Below, one piece after another: positions 9,139-17,393 of a DNA stretch of 64,000 nucleotides. The notes under the pieces are model-generated. The model ran no database searches. It had not been told where the DNA came from and saw nothing but the letters and a program-made list of their open reading frames with translations. The translations under genes were made by a program, and so were the position numbers. Source of the stretch: Paraburkholderia aspalathi. GTDB lineage: Bacteria; Pseudomonadota; Gammaproteobacteria; Burkholderiales; Burkholderiaceae. Within the stretch, counting starts at the first letter, position 1, and each line of letters starts with the position of its first letter. Where the stretch lies: NCBI RefSeq assembly GCF_900116445.1, contig NZ_FPBH01000003.1, positions 487,447 to 551,446 of the forward strand. Direction: 5' to 3'.

Positions 9139-9150
9139 GAATGTACATTC
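9139..9150. promoter_or_regulatory. 12-bp palindrome upstream of the 62-residue gene
   Basis: GAATGTACATTC is a perfect palindrome 40 bp before the start codon at 9099, a plausible operator position. No binding protein can be named. Confidence 0.35.
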
Positions 9151-9338
9151 GATGGGAGGATTTTAGGGAGACCGGGGCCGCGGATAAATACCGGGAACGC
9201 GAAGGCACTTGTTTGGGAATCTGAACAATCGAATCTGGATCCCCGCGGCAGTGAGCAGTGAGGTCCGATTGCTGAATTAGTCCCTCGGGCGAAATGGGTT
9301 TGCGGCGCCTACAGCCGTGCCCCGAGACGTCAGGGCAG

Positions 9339-11648
9339 CTATGAAGCGCTGGCCAGCCCCACCTGCGCGTCATGCAGGCTGCGTGCATAAGCGCTCGCCC
9401 CCACAGGCCTGCTATAAAAATAGCCCTGCTGCTTGTCGCAAGCGATCCCGCGCAAAAACGCCGCCTGCTCGGCGGTTTCCACACCTTCCGCCGTGACATT
9501 CATGCCGAGCGAATGGGCCATTGCCACGACCGCCTGCGTGATCGCGATCGAATCGCGATGATCCGGCAAGCCCGCGACGAAGGAACGGTCGATCTTCAGG
9601 TTATGCAGCGGAAACCGCTTCAGATACGACAGCGACGAATAACCGGTGCCAAAATCGTCGACGGAAATCCGCACGCCCATCGCGCTCAACGCGGTGAGCA
9701 TCGGCAGGACGGCGTCGCTGTCGCTCATCAACAGCCGCTCGGTAATCTCCAGCTCCAGCGCCGCCGGCTCGAGCCCGGACTCCTCGAGACAGCGCTCGAT
9801 GCGCTCCACCAGTCCGCCTTTGAACTGGCGCGGTGACAGATTCACCGCGACGATCAGATCCGGCGCCAGCGTGCGCCGCCATTGCGCGACCTGCTCGCAG
9901 GCCCGCGCCAGCACCCATGAGCCGATCTCGACGATCAGGCCGGCATCTTCGGCCACCGGGATGAACTCCACCGGCGAGACGTTGCCCAGCTCGCTGTTGT
10001 ACCAGCGCAGCAGCGCCTCGGCGCCGATCGTACGGCCGCACTGGCTGTCGACGATCGGTTGATACACGAGGCTCAGTTCATCCGTGGCGAGCGCGCGCCG
10101 CAACGCCTGCTCGATCATAAAGCGGCGTTGCAGATGCCGATTCAGCTCGGCGGTGAAGAACTGAAAATTGTTGCGGCCGCATTGTTTCGCGTGATACATC
10201 GCCGAGTCGGCGTTGCGCATCAACGTGGGCACGTCCTGGCCGTCCTCGGGAAACAGACTGATGCCGATCGATGCCCCCATGTAGTACTCGTTGTCCGCCA
10301 CCGCGAACGGTACCGCGATCGTATCGAGAATACGCTGGGCAAGCGCGATCAGCCGACCCGTGTTTTCGTAAGCGCTGACCACGATTACGAATTCGTCGCC
10401 GCCCACGCGCGCGAGCGTATCGTCGCGCGCGACACACGCCGACAGCCGCTCCGCCACGCTGCACAGAAGCGCATCACCGGCCTCGTGACCGGCGGTGTCG
10501 TTGACCTTCTTGAAACCGTCCAGATCGACAAACAGCACGGCGACCCGCGCCAGCTCGCCCATGCCTGCCACATCACCCGGCGTGAACAGATCGCGCATCC
10601 GCTCGGCCAGGTAAGCGCGGTTGTAAAGGCCTGTGAGCGGATCACGGGTGGCCAGAAACTTGAGCTGCCGTTGCGCCTCGCGCACCGGCCCGATGTCGGT
10701 GAACGAGATCAGCACGGAGCTGGGTTCGCTGTCGCCCGGTTTGATGATCGGCACGACATTCTCAGTAATCCAGACGACATCGCCGTCCGTCAGTTCCAGA
10801 CCGATCGTGATGCCGAGCCTGGATTTGCCGGTCTCCAGCACCTGACTGGTGGGACGATCGGCGTCGGTGACGATTGAACCGTCCTCGTGATATGCACGCA
10901 CCATCACCGTCTGAATGTCGCGGCCGACCAGGTCGGCGCTCGCCCGCAGAATGCGTTGCGCACTCGGATTGCAGGCCAGCACCACGCCTTCGCGCGACTG
11001 CACGATGATGCCTTCGTTGAGATGGTTCACGACCAGCCGGTGATGCTCCTCGCTGTGCGCGAGGCGTTGCGCCATCGCGTCCTGATGAACAGCGAGACCG
11101 ACACTGTGGCTGATGTCGTGGAGCATCGCCGCTTCTTCGGGGGTCGGCCGGCGCGACGTGCGGTGATAGACCGCGAACGCACCCAGCACCGCGCCGGCAT
11201 CGTTTTCAAACGGCACCGACCAGCACGCGCGCAAACCGAGCGGCAACGCGAGGTGCCGGAAATCGGCCCACAGCGGATCGGTTTCGATATCTTCGACGGC
11301 GACCATGCGCCGCTCGTACATCGCGGTGCCGCAGGACCCGGCTCGCGGGCCGATCGGGACACCGTCGATCGCGGCGCTGAAGTCCGCCGGCAGAGAAGGC
11401 GCGCCGCCCACGCGCGCGCGTACGCCGTCCGCGTCCAGTAGAAGGATCGAACAGGTCGCACCATCGCCTAGCAGCGCTTCCGCGCGGCGGCATACTTCGT
11501 CGAGCAATTCCGGCAGCGGTGTGTTGCGCGTAATCAGCCGCAACACCGTACGCTCCGACGCCAACACCCCCTCGGCCCGGTCCGGCCCGTAGCGGGTGCC
11601 CTCAGGCGTTGCTCCCATCGTGCTATCTGATGTCGCTTCGCGTGTCAT
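9339..11648 (-). CDS. GAF-PAS-GGDEF-EAL cyclic-di-GMP enzyme
   Basis: 769 residues, cytoplasmic. Order: GAF (about 30-190, with CSILLLDADG and GPRAGSCGTAMYERR), PAS (about 205-320, NHLNEGIIVQSREGVVLACN), GGDEF (about 335-495, intact VGGDEFVIV), EAL (about 515-760). EAL catalytic motifs are all present: EALLRW, VNLSPRQF, ELEITE, DDFGTGYSSL, LKIDRSF, TAEGVE, QGYFYSRP. The GGDEF domain has no RxxD inhibition site, since Ala takes the Arg position. It may synthesise, degrade or do both. GGGGGCG before ATG 11648 favours that start over GTG 11669. Confidence 0.9.
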   Translation of the reverse strand: MTREATSDSTMGATPEGTRYGPDRAEGVLASERTVLRLITRNTPLPELLDEVCRRAEALLGDGATCSILLLDADGVRARVGGAPSLPADFSAAIDGVPIGPRAGSCGTAMYERRMVAVEDIETDPLWADFRHLALPLGLRACWSVPFENDAGAVLGAFAVYHRTSRRPTPEEAAMLHDISHSVGLAVHQDAMAQRLAHSEEHHRLVVNHLNEGIIVQSREGVVLACNPSAQRILRASADLVGRDIQTVMVRAYHEDGSIVTDADRPTSQVLETGKSRLGITIGLELTDGDVVWITENVVPIIKPGDSEPSSVLISFTDIGPVREAQRQLKFLATRDPLTGLYNRAYLAERMRDLFTPGDVAGMGELARVAVLFVDLDGFKKVNDTAGHEAGDALLCSVAERLSACVARDDTLARVGGDEFVIVVSAYENTGRLIALAQRILDTIAVPFAVADNEYYMGASIGISLFPEDGQDVPTLMRNADSAMYHAKQCGRNNFQFFTAELNRHLQRRFMIEQALRRALATDELSLVYQPIVDSQCGRTIGAEALLRWYNSELGNVSPVEFIPVAEDAGLIVEIGSWVLARACEQVAQWRRTLAPDLIVAVNLSPRQFKGGLVERIERCLEESGLEPAALELEITERLLMSDSDAVLPMLTALSAMGVRISVDDFGTGYSSLSYLKRFPLHNLKIDRSFVAGLPDHRDSIAITQAVVAMAHSLGMNVTAEGVETAEQAAFLRGIACDKQQGYFYSRPVGASAYARSLHDAQVGLASAS

Positions 11649-11759
11649 ATGTGCGCCCCCTAACCCCACATCGGCAAGTTAGTGTAAGCGGCACACCGGG
11701 GTTTACGCGAGGCTAGCGCACTTTAATTACGATGCATAGCGTGCTAAGCGTGTGACCGG

Positions 11760-11975
11760 CTAGTCGGTCAGCCAATGAAGCGACTGCCCCGTTAACACGG
11801 CGAGCACGGTGAAGCCGGCGATCGCGGCCATTGTCAGCGCCAGCCCTGCCAGATGCGCGGCCAGCGCCACGCGGATATCGAGCGGCGCTAACCGCACGGG
11901 TTGAGCGGGGGCCGCCGGAACGGCTGCCGGACCGGTCTCAGCCGCTCTGCCGTTGAACGCCCCGCTAGCGCTCAC
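11760..11975 (-). CDS. 71-residue membrane protein translationally coupled to the DUF4865 gene
   Basis: Starts with GTG in a GTGA overlap with the TGA stop of the DUF4865 gene. It is Ala/Pro-rich for about 30 residues, then has one or two hydrophobic segments (ALAAHLAGLALTMAAIAGF, then TVLAVLTGQ). No family recognised. The stop/start overlap and shared strand argue that it is real and co-translated. A longer frame reaching 12083 would run through the upstream gene and is rejected. Confidence 0.55.
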   Translation of the reverse strand: MSASGAFNGRAAETGPAAVPAAPAQPVRLAPLDIRVALAAHLAGLALTMAAIAGFTVLAVLTGQSLHWLTD

Positions 11976-12538
11976 TTCAGGCTCGCGACGCCGGGCCGCG
12001 CGAGATGCAGCACCTCGTAGACCGTGCGCCCCGCCGTGGCAACCGGCGGCGACGACGACAGCGTGAAACGGATCAGCTTCCAATTGGCGACATCGAGTGC
12101 GGAGACCACGGCGACCGTGTCGTCCTGCTCCGCGATGCGACGGTTCTGCTCGATCAGTGCGGCGCGCAACTCGGCGCGGTTGTCCTGCTCGCCGATCGGC
12201 TGTTCCTCGCGATACAACGCGAGCGCCCGTTGCGCCGGCCCCTTGCGGGCATCGAGCGGCAGCCAGGTTTCGACGTCGGGACGGCCAAAGTCGTCGATAA
12301 CGTTCTGAAAGCGCGAGCCCATGAAGAAGTCGGCGGTCTGCTCAGCATCGAGCCACAGATACACCGCGGAATACACGTTCGCGGTAGCGCCGTAGTGGCC
12401 CCGTTCGCGGACGACGAAAGCCTTGAATCCCAGCCCCTCGGTCGCGTCCCACAGCGGGCCGCGCCGCGTCGCGCGCTCGCGGATGATCCCCATGTCATAG
12501 GTGGACGGCAGACGGTGCGAATACTGTTTGGCAAGCAT
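11972..12538 (-). CDS. DUF4865 family protein
   Basis: 188 residues, starting MLAKQYSHRLPSTYDMGIIR, the conserved start of DUF4865 proteins. It continues with LGFKAFVVRERGHYGATANVYSAVYLWLDA and a C-terminal WKLIRFTLSSSPP. The fold resembles a two-part dimeric alpha-beta barrel (inference). Members are commonly paired with a divergent LysR regulator, as here at 12634. AAGGAG seven bases before ATG 12538 decides the start. The downstream 71-residue gene overlaps its stop. Confidence 0.85.
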   Translation of the reverse strand: MLAKQYSHRLPSTYDMGIIRERATRRGPLWDATEGLGFKAFVVRERGHYGATANVYSAVYLWLDAEQTADFFMGSRFQNVIDDFGRPDVETWLPLDARKGPAQRALALYREEQPIGEQDNRAELRAALIEQNRRIAEQDDTVAVVSALDVANWKLIRFTLSSSPPVATAGRTVYEVLHLARPGVASLK

Positions 12539-12597
12539 GGCGAACTCCTTGTGGTTTCGACTGAAGGTGAGCTTGCGCCGGCGCAATCATTACATCA

Positions 12598-12617
12598 AGA
12601 TATGGTGATTTATATCT
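12598..12617. promoter_or_regulatory. Inverted repeat in the DUF4865/lysR divergent promoter
   Basis: AGATAT-N8-ATATCT in the 95-bp region between the two divergent starts, in an AT-rich patch and about 17 bp before the lysR ATG. This geometry suits a LysR-type operator, with autorepression and activation of the divergent gene. Inference only. Confidence 0.5.
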
Positions 12618-12633
12618 GCGATAAAATTTCGAT

Positions 12634-13497
12634 ATGAGCACTCTCGCACGTCCTCTCGATCTGGATGCGATCCAGGCCTTCGTGCTGGTCGCGGATCTCG
12701 GCAGTTTCACGCGCGCCGCCGAAGTCATGGATACGTCACAAGCTGCGATGAGCCTCAAGCTCAAACGGCTCGAAGCGCGTCTGGGTTACCGCTTGCTGGA
12801 GCGCACCCCGCGCGCGGTGAGACTCTCGCCGCGCGGTGACGCCTTCATCGGCGCCGCCCGGCAATTGCTGCTCGCTCATGAGCGAGCGCTGGCGGGGACC
12901 GCCGACGCGCCGGAGCGCCGGCTCAAGCTCGGCATCAGCGACCACGTGGCAGGGCCGAATCTGCCGGCGCTGCTGGGGCGGCTCGCGGCTTACGATCCGC
13001 TCCTCGTCATCGAAGTGCGCATTGCCGCGTCACGCGACGTCCTTGCATGGTTCGAGCGCGGTGAAGTCGACGCGGCGATCGGCCGTCGCGAAGGCGATCG
13101 CCGCGATGGACAACTGCTGGCCGAGGAGCGGCTCGGCTGGTTCGCGGCGCCGGGCTGGCAGCATCGCGAGGGGCAGCCGCTAAAACTGGCGACGCTCGCC
13201 GCGCCATGCGGGATTCGCGCGATTGCCACGGACGCGCTCGATGCGGCCGGGATTGCGTGGACCGAGGTGTTCGTTGGTGGAGGCGTGATGGCTGTCGGCG
13301 CTGCCGTGAGTGCAGGGCTCGCCGTGGCCGCGCTGGCGCAGCGCGTGGCGCCGGCGGGAGCTGTGGAGGTCGGCGAACAACTCGGTTTGCCGACGCTGCC
13401 GAATTCGAAGGTCGTACTGCATACGCGGCTGAGCGACCCACGCTCGCAGGAAACCTTGCGAGCGGTCAGCTCGGCGTTTATGAACGCAATCTACTGA
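12634..13497 (+). CDS. LysR-family transcriptional regulator
   Basis: 287 residues. N-terminal winged helix (about 8-68): LDAIQAFVLVADLGSFTRAAEVMDT then SLKLKRLEARLGYRLLERTPRAVRLSPRG. The rest is the periplasmic-binding-protein-like effector domain (from RLKLGISDHVAG). It is divergent from the DUF4865 gene, its likely target, with the inverted repeat 12598-12617 between them. Only a weak ribosome site precedes the ATG. The effector is unknown. Confidence 0.9.
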   Translation: MSTLARPLDLDAIQAFVLVADLGSFTRAAEVMDTSQAAMSLKLKRLEARLGYRLLERTPRAVRLSPRGDAFIGAARQLLLAHERALAGTADAPERRLKLGISDHVAGPNLPALLGRLAAYDPLLVIEVRIAASRDVLAWFERGEVDAAIGRREGDRRDGQLLAEERLGWFAAPGWQHREGQPLKLATLAAPCGIRAIATDALDAAGIAWTEVFVGGGVMAVGAAVSAGLAVAALAQRVAPAGAVEVGEQLGLPTLPNSKVVLHTRLSDPRSQETLRAVSSAFMNAIY

Positions 13498-13535
13498 AGA
13501 GAATGGGTGGACCGGACGGACCGGTCCACCTTGCC

Positions 13536-14378
13536 TCAGTTGTTTCCGCTTCCGGGCGGCCGATCGCCGCCCCGTTGAGACCCACCTTGAGGCCGGTTAT
13601 TCCCGCCGCCTTGCTGCCCTCCCTGTGGACGGCCGCCTGCATTGCCCGGCTGCTGCCCGCCTGACGGGCGTCCGCCTGCATTGCCCGGTTGCCCGCCCGG
13701 TGGACGTCCGCCTGCATTGCCCGGCTGCCCGCCCGGTGGACGGCCTGCATTGCCCGGTTGCTGGCCGCCCGGTGGGCGTCCACCTCCATTGCCCTGCTGC
13801 CCGCCCGGTGGGCGTCCGCCTCCATTGCCCTGCTGCCCGCCCGGTGGACGTCCGCCTGCGTTATCCGGTGGCCGACCGCCTGGCGGCCGACCACCCGCAT
13901 TTCCGGGCGGCGGACCTCCGGGCGGACGCCAACCTGGTGGCCGTCCTGCACCTGGTCTCGGGGGTGGTGGCGGTGAATGATGCGCCCAGCGCGATTGCTG
14001 CCCGTACCACGGCCGGCCCCGATAATAATTGCCCCAGTAGGTGCCGATCGAGAACGTCACGATCGGCAAGCCGATCACCGTGCCGTAGCTCATCACCGGC
14101 ACATTGCTGCCCTGATAGGGATAGCTGAGTCGCGCTGCGTAGACCCAACCGCGCAGATTCTCAGCCGCGACGTCACACCATTGGTAGTTGCTGATGCAAC
14201 CCATCACGCTTACCGGGACACCGCCCGGCAATTGCGTCACGACCGGGTAATCCGAAGCCGGCCCGGCGCGCACGTTGACCGTGCCATTCGTATAAGCCTG
14301 CGACTGCGCGGACGCCACTGCTGGCAGCGCCAGCAAGCTGACCGCCGCATACATGCATCGAACGAGGTGTTGTTTCAT
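13536..14378 (-). CDS. Secreted SH3b-domain protein with Pro/Gly-rich repeat tail
   Basis: 280 residues. Sec signal peptide (MKQHLVRCMYAAVSLLALPAVASA). Bacterial SH3b domain about 27-88 (YTNGTVNVRAGPASDYPVVTQLPGG to GWVYAARLSY). A short aromatic linker (YWGNYYRGRPWYG) follows. From residue about 135 the protein is low-complexity: roughly ten imperfect copies of a PPGGQ(P)GNAGGR-type unit. SH3b domains of this kind are found in cell-envelope proteins; the tail suggests an extended, flexible reach through periplasm or wall. Copy number probably varies between strains because the DNA is tandemly repetitive. It stands alone, convergent with lysR. Confidence 0.85.
   Translation of the reverse strand: MKQHLVRCMYAAVSLLALPAVASAQSQAYTNGTVNVRAGPASDYPVVTQLPGGVPVSVMGCISNYQWCDVAAENLRGWVYAARLSYPYQGSNVPVMSYGTVIGLPIVTFSIGTYWGNYYRGRPWYGQQSRWAHHSPPPPPRPGAGRPPGWRPPGGPPPGNAGGRPPGGRPPDNAGGRPPGGQQGNGGGRPPGGQQGNGGGRPPGGQQPGNAGRPPGGQPGNAGGRPPGGQPGNAGGRPSGGQQPGNAGGRPQGGQQGGGNNRPQGGSQRGGDRPPGSGNN
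13560..13965 (-). repeat. Tandem coding repeats in the SH3b protein tail
   Basis: GC-rich imperfect tandem units of about 33-39 bp encoding GGRPPGGQ(Q/P)GN variants. The nearest copies differ by a few bases and some lack one residue, as expected from slippage. This is not a CRISPR: there are no unique spacers and the frame is kept throughout. Confidence 0.8.
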
Positions 14379-14603
14379 TTTTTCTCCCGTTTTTACGTCC
14401 CGTACTCATCCACGTCGGCAATGCGCATGCCTGAAACCAGCCGGCAAATGCTTATGGAATTGCCCTAGCCGTTCCAGTGCACCCCGAGCAAAGCAAGATT
14501 TGGTAATCACCCACCCGAATTCACGCTGTTTTCGGGCCTCTGTATTCCGGCGACTCGGCCGATCATCCATTGCATGAAAAACCCATGCACTGCCGGGAGC
14601 ACC

Positions 14604-15158
14604 ATGAAAATTTTCCGCCCTATCCTTGTCGCCGCATTGATGCTCACGTATCTGCCCGCTCACGCTACCAGTTTCGACTGCACGAGGGGACGCTCGCTCA
14701 CCGAACGGATGATCTGCAACGACCCTGCGCTCTCGAAGCTCGATGACACGCTTGGGCAACTGTACTGGAAAGCGCGGCGACGGGTCGTCAACCGTCGCGC
14801 CTTCCTCACGGACAGCGACAGCAAGTGGGCGTGGCGGGAAGCGAATTGCCGCGATGCGGCGTGTCTGGGGACGTGGTACGAGACCCGGATCGAGGAACTG
14901 CAACGGCTGATCGAAAGCATCCAAACGGGAAACCCGGATGGGCCGACTGAACCGAACACTCAGCGTAAGGTGGTGATGCCTGCGCTACAGCAAACCGAAA
15001 CCGCGATGCTTCGATGCACCGCGGCAGATCCGGGAATCGTCGTGAATGACCAGTGCTCCACTGTGATCAAGGAGAACAACGGTAAGTGGAAATATCAGCC
15101 GCACGGCGGCGACTGGTTCTGCGGACTGGCGATGCTCGCGCCAGCGGACGTGCAATAG
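14604..15158 (+). CDS. LprI-domain secreted protein
   Basis: 184 residues. Signal peptide MKIFRPILVAALMLTYLPAHA. The LprI-type lysozyme-inhibitor-like domain (about 22-100) shows FDCTRGRSLTERMICNDPALSKLDDTL, LYWKA and CRDAACLGTWYETRIEELQRL, with four conserved Cys. The C-terminal 60 residues hold three more Cys and are not recognised. The family is named for a mycobacterial lysozyme inhibitor; proteobacterial members are mostly uncharacterised. GGGAG seven bases before ATG 14604 decides against the in-frame start at 14574. Confidence 0.82.
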   Translation: MKIFRPILVAALMLTYLPAHATSFDCTRGRSLTERMICNDPALSKLDDTLGQLYWKARRRVVNRRAFLTDSDSKWAWREANCRDAACLGTWYETRIEELQRLIESIQTGNPDGPTEPNTQRKVVMPALQQTETAMLRCTAADPGIVVNDQCSTVIKENNGKWKYQPHGGDWFCGLAMLAPADVQ

Positions 15159-15160
15159 CA

Positions 15161-15709
15161 CTACCTGCCGCTCCAGAACTTCCGCTGAACTTCCAGCACC
15201 TCAGTCTCCACTTCGGCCACCGGCCCGATCACCTCGACGGGCTTCTGGCAGTGATCGAACACATACCGGCAATCCACGCTCATGGTCGGATTCTCGGCAT
15301 GATCGCCGGTCGCCTCCAGAAGGCGCTTCTCGGTCATGCCAAACACGACGCGGCCGATATTGGCCCAGTACATCGTGCCGGCACACATGCAGCAGGGCTC
15401 GACCGACGTGTACAGCGTACAACTCCACAAGTACTCCGGCGTGAAGTTCAACGCCGCCACGCGAGCCAGCACCGACTCGGCGTGATTCACCGTATCGACA
15501 TTGCCCTGCTCCATCAACACGGTCTCCTGATCCGGGCCGACCAGCACCGCGCCGAACGGATGGTGTCCCAGCAGCGTCGCCCGCTCGGCCACCCGGCTCG
15601 AATGCCGCAGATGCCGCACGACCTGCTCGTGCGTCGGCGTTAAACCCTGCGGCGGATAAGCTGGCGCCACTCCAGCGGCGCCGGCATCGGTCGGGACGGT
15701 AAGACTCAC
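15161..15709 (-). CDS. CMP/dCMP-type nucleoside or base deaminase
   Basis: 182 residues. The zinc deaminase signature is complete: NHAESVLARVAAL (HAE) and VEPCCMCAGTMYWANIGRVVFG (PCxxC). Its length and the GHHPFGAVLV block resemble guanine/tRNA-adenosine-type deaminases, more likely acting on a free base or nucleoside here. GTG start at 15709 with AAGGAG before it. It lies 51 bp downstream of the BMP binding protein gene, which supports a purine uptake and deamination unit. Confidence 0.85.
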   Translation of the reverse strand: MSLTVPTDAGAAGVAPAYPPQGLTPTHEQVVRHLRHSSRVAERATLLGHHPFGAVLVGPDQETVLMEQGNVDTVNHAESVLARVAALNFTPEYLWSCTLYTSVEPCCMCAGTMYWANIGRVVFGMTEKRLLEATGDHAENPTMSVDCRYVFDHCQKPVEVIGPVAEVETEVLEVQRKFWSGR

Positions 15710-15760
15710 GGGCGATCTCCTTCAATTTTTTAATAATAGTTAGGCAAGCCAATCAATGCA

Positions 15761-16891
15761 TTACTTCGGCAGAGTACCGTCGACGCCTTGCACGAACCAG
15801 TTCAAACGCAGCAGCTCGGCATCGCTCAACGACTTGCCCGCGGCGACCTTCACCACACCGGACTGATCCGCGATCGGACCGGCAAACGGATTGAACTTGC
15901 CGGAGATGATGTCGTCACGCTTCTGGCTCAACGCCTTTTGCGCGGTCGGCGACACCGCATTCGTGTTGATGTTGGCGAGATCGATCGCCTTCTCTTTCAG
16001 CCCCCACCACACGGGCGAGTTGTTCCACGAACCCGCCATTACCTGCTGCACCAGATGCGTGTAGTACACGCCCCAGTTGCTCACGCATGCGCCCAACTGC
16101 GCGTTCGGCCCGAACTTCTTCATGTCGGAGTCCCAGCCGAATGCATGCACTTTCTTCTGCTCGGCGGTCTGCATCGTCGCCGTCGAATCGGTGTTCTGGA
16201 TCAGCACGTCGGCGCCCTGGCCGATCAGTGTCTCGGCGGCCTGCTTTTCGAGGCCCGGGTCGAACCAGCTATTGATCCACACGACCTTTACGCGCGCATT
16301 CGGGTTGACCGAGCGCGCACCCATCGTGAACGCGTTGATGTTGCGCACCACCTCCGGCACCGGTACCGAGCCGACAAAGCCGAGCGTGTTGGACTTCGTC
16401 GTATAACCGGCGACCAGTCCGGCCAGATATGCGCTCTGGTAAGTCCGCACGTCATAGGTGGCGAAGTTGGCGGCCTTCTTGTAGCCGGTCGCATGTTCGA
16501 ATACGGCGTCAGGGAAGTCCTTGGCGACCTTTAGTTCGAAATCCTGGAAGCCGAAGCTCGAGCCGACCACGATCTTGTTGCCCTTCGCCGCCAGATCGCG
16601 AAACACGCGTTCCGAATCCGCCGACTCCGGCACGTTCTCAACGCGCGTCACCTTGATCTTGTCGCCGAATTTCGCCTCGACCTCTTTCACGCCCTGTTCG
16701 TGCGCGTAGGTCCAGCCGGCGTCGCCCGGATTGCCGAGGTAGACGAAGGCGATGCCGAGCGGCTGCGCAGTCGCAGCGGCTGCCGCCCCGGCGCCGAGCG
16801 CGAGGGACGCGCCGAACGCTGCAGCAAGAACAGTGCGAACGGTTTTGATGCGCAATGAGTGATGCAGCACTCGCGCCAGCTTTGCTTTCAT
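15761..16891 (-). CDS. BMP-family ABC transporter substrate-binding protein
   Basis: 376 residues. Basic N-terminus, then a signal peptide ending near GAGAAAAATA. The Bmp/Med periplasmic fold follows: IAFVYLGNPGDAGWTYAHEQGV, VGSSFGFQDF, GFVGSVPVPEVVRNINAFTMGA, GADVLIQNTDSTATMQTAE and AFGWDSDM. Family members bind nucleosides or purines for an ABC importer. Permease and ATPase genes are not adjacent in this window. GGAGA seven bases before ATG 16891 sets the start. Followed by the deaminase gene. Confidence 0.88.
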   Translation of the reverse strand: MKAKLARVLHHSLRIKTVRTVLAAAFGASLALGAGAAAAATAQPLGIAFVYLGNPGDAGWTYAHEQGVKEVEAKFGDKIKVTRVENVPESADSERVFRDLAAKGNKIVVGSSFGFQDFELKVAKDFPDAVFEHATGYKKAANFATYDVRTYQSAYLAGLVAGYTTKSNTLGFVGSVPVPEVVRNINAFTMGARSVNPNARVKVVWINSWFDPGLEKQAAETLIGQGADVLIQNTDSTATMQTAEQKKVHAFGWDSDMKKFGPNAQLGACVSNWGVYYTHLVQQVMAGSWNNSPVWWGLKEKAIDLANINTNAVSPTAQKALSQKRDDIISGKFNPFAGPIADQSGVVKVAAGKSLSDAELLRLNWFVQGVDGTLPK

Positions 16892-17052
16892 GAATTCTCC
16901 GAAGATGGTTTCCAGGTGCCTGCCACAGTGCCCGGGACTGTCCCGGGCAAGGCTCCAGCATAGGGGGCCATATTCGAAGGTCAATTTCCGCGGAAAAATT
17001 ATTTCTCGTTATCCCGCCCATAACGGAATCTGTATTTTGGTAGCCAGAACAC

Positions 17053-17361
17053 TTAATGAACGCGTGGCGGCGGGTCCGCCTCGTCATCGTCGGGCGAATC
17101 GCCCTCACCGAACAGATCCGCACACAAGTCCTGGCCGATCTCGCTCAGGCGCGCCGTTCCCGTGCCTTCCTCGTTGAACGTGGTGTCCACCAGGCCGCCG
17201 TCGACCAACGCCGTCAGTTGCCGTCGCAAGCCGCTCATCGGCACATCCGCCTGTTTGGACAGCTTGGCGAGCGACCACGCGCCACCAGGCGTTTCCAGAT
17301 GCGCGCGCCACAACTGCGCCAGCACGGCGACCAGTACCGGATCGAGTTCATCGTCTTCCAT
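17053..17361 (-). CDS. Small winged-helix-like protein downstream of the MocR gene
   Basis: 102 residues. Residues about 8-75 ([54 protein letters not shown]) have the spacing of a winged helix-turn-helix. The tail is acidic ([16 protein letters not shown]). No named family, so a DNA- or protein-binding regulator is inferred. GAGGAGA before ATG 17361. It starts 32 bp after the MocR gene stop, same strand, probably co-transcribed. Confidence 0.72.
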   Translation of the reverse strand: MEDDELDPVLVAVLAQLWRAHLETPGGAWSLAKLSKQADVPMSGLRRQLTALVDGGLVDTTFNEEGTGTARLSEIGQDLCADLFGEGDSPDDDEADPPPRVH

Positions 17362-17393
17362 CGTGAATGTCTCCTCGCTTTTCTGAAGGCCGA

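Noticed and set aside
8780..9499. 239-codon minus-strand frame
   Set aside because: Overlaps both the 62-residue gene and the end of the c-di-GMP gene in another frame, with shadow-type composition.
13560..13965. Possible CRISPR-like array
   Set aside because: Repeats are imperfect, contiguous, in frame and have no unique spacers; they code for the Pro/Gly tail.
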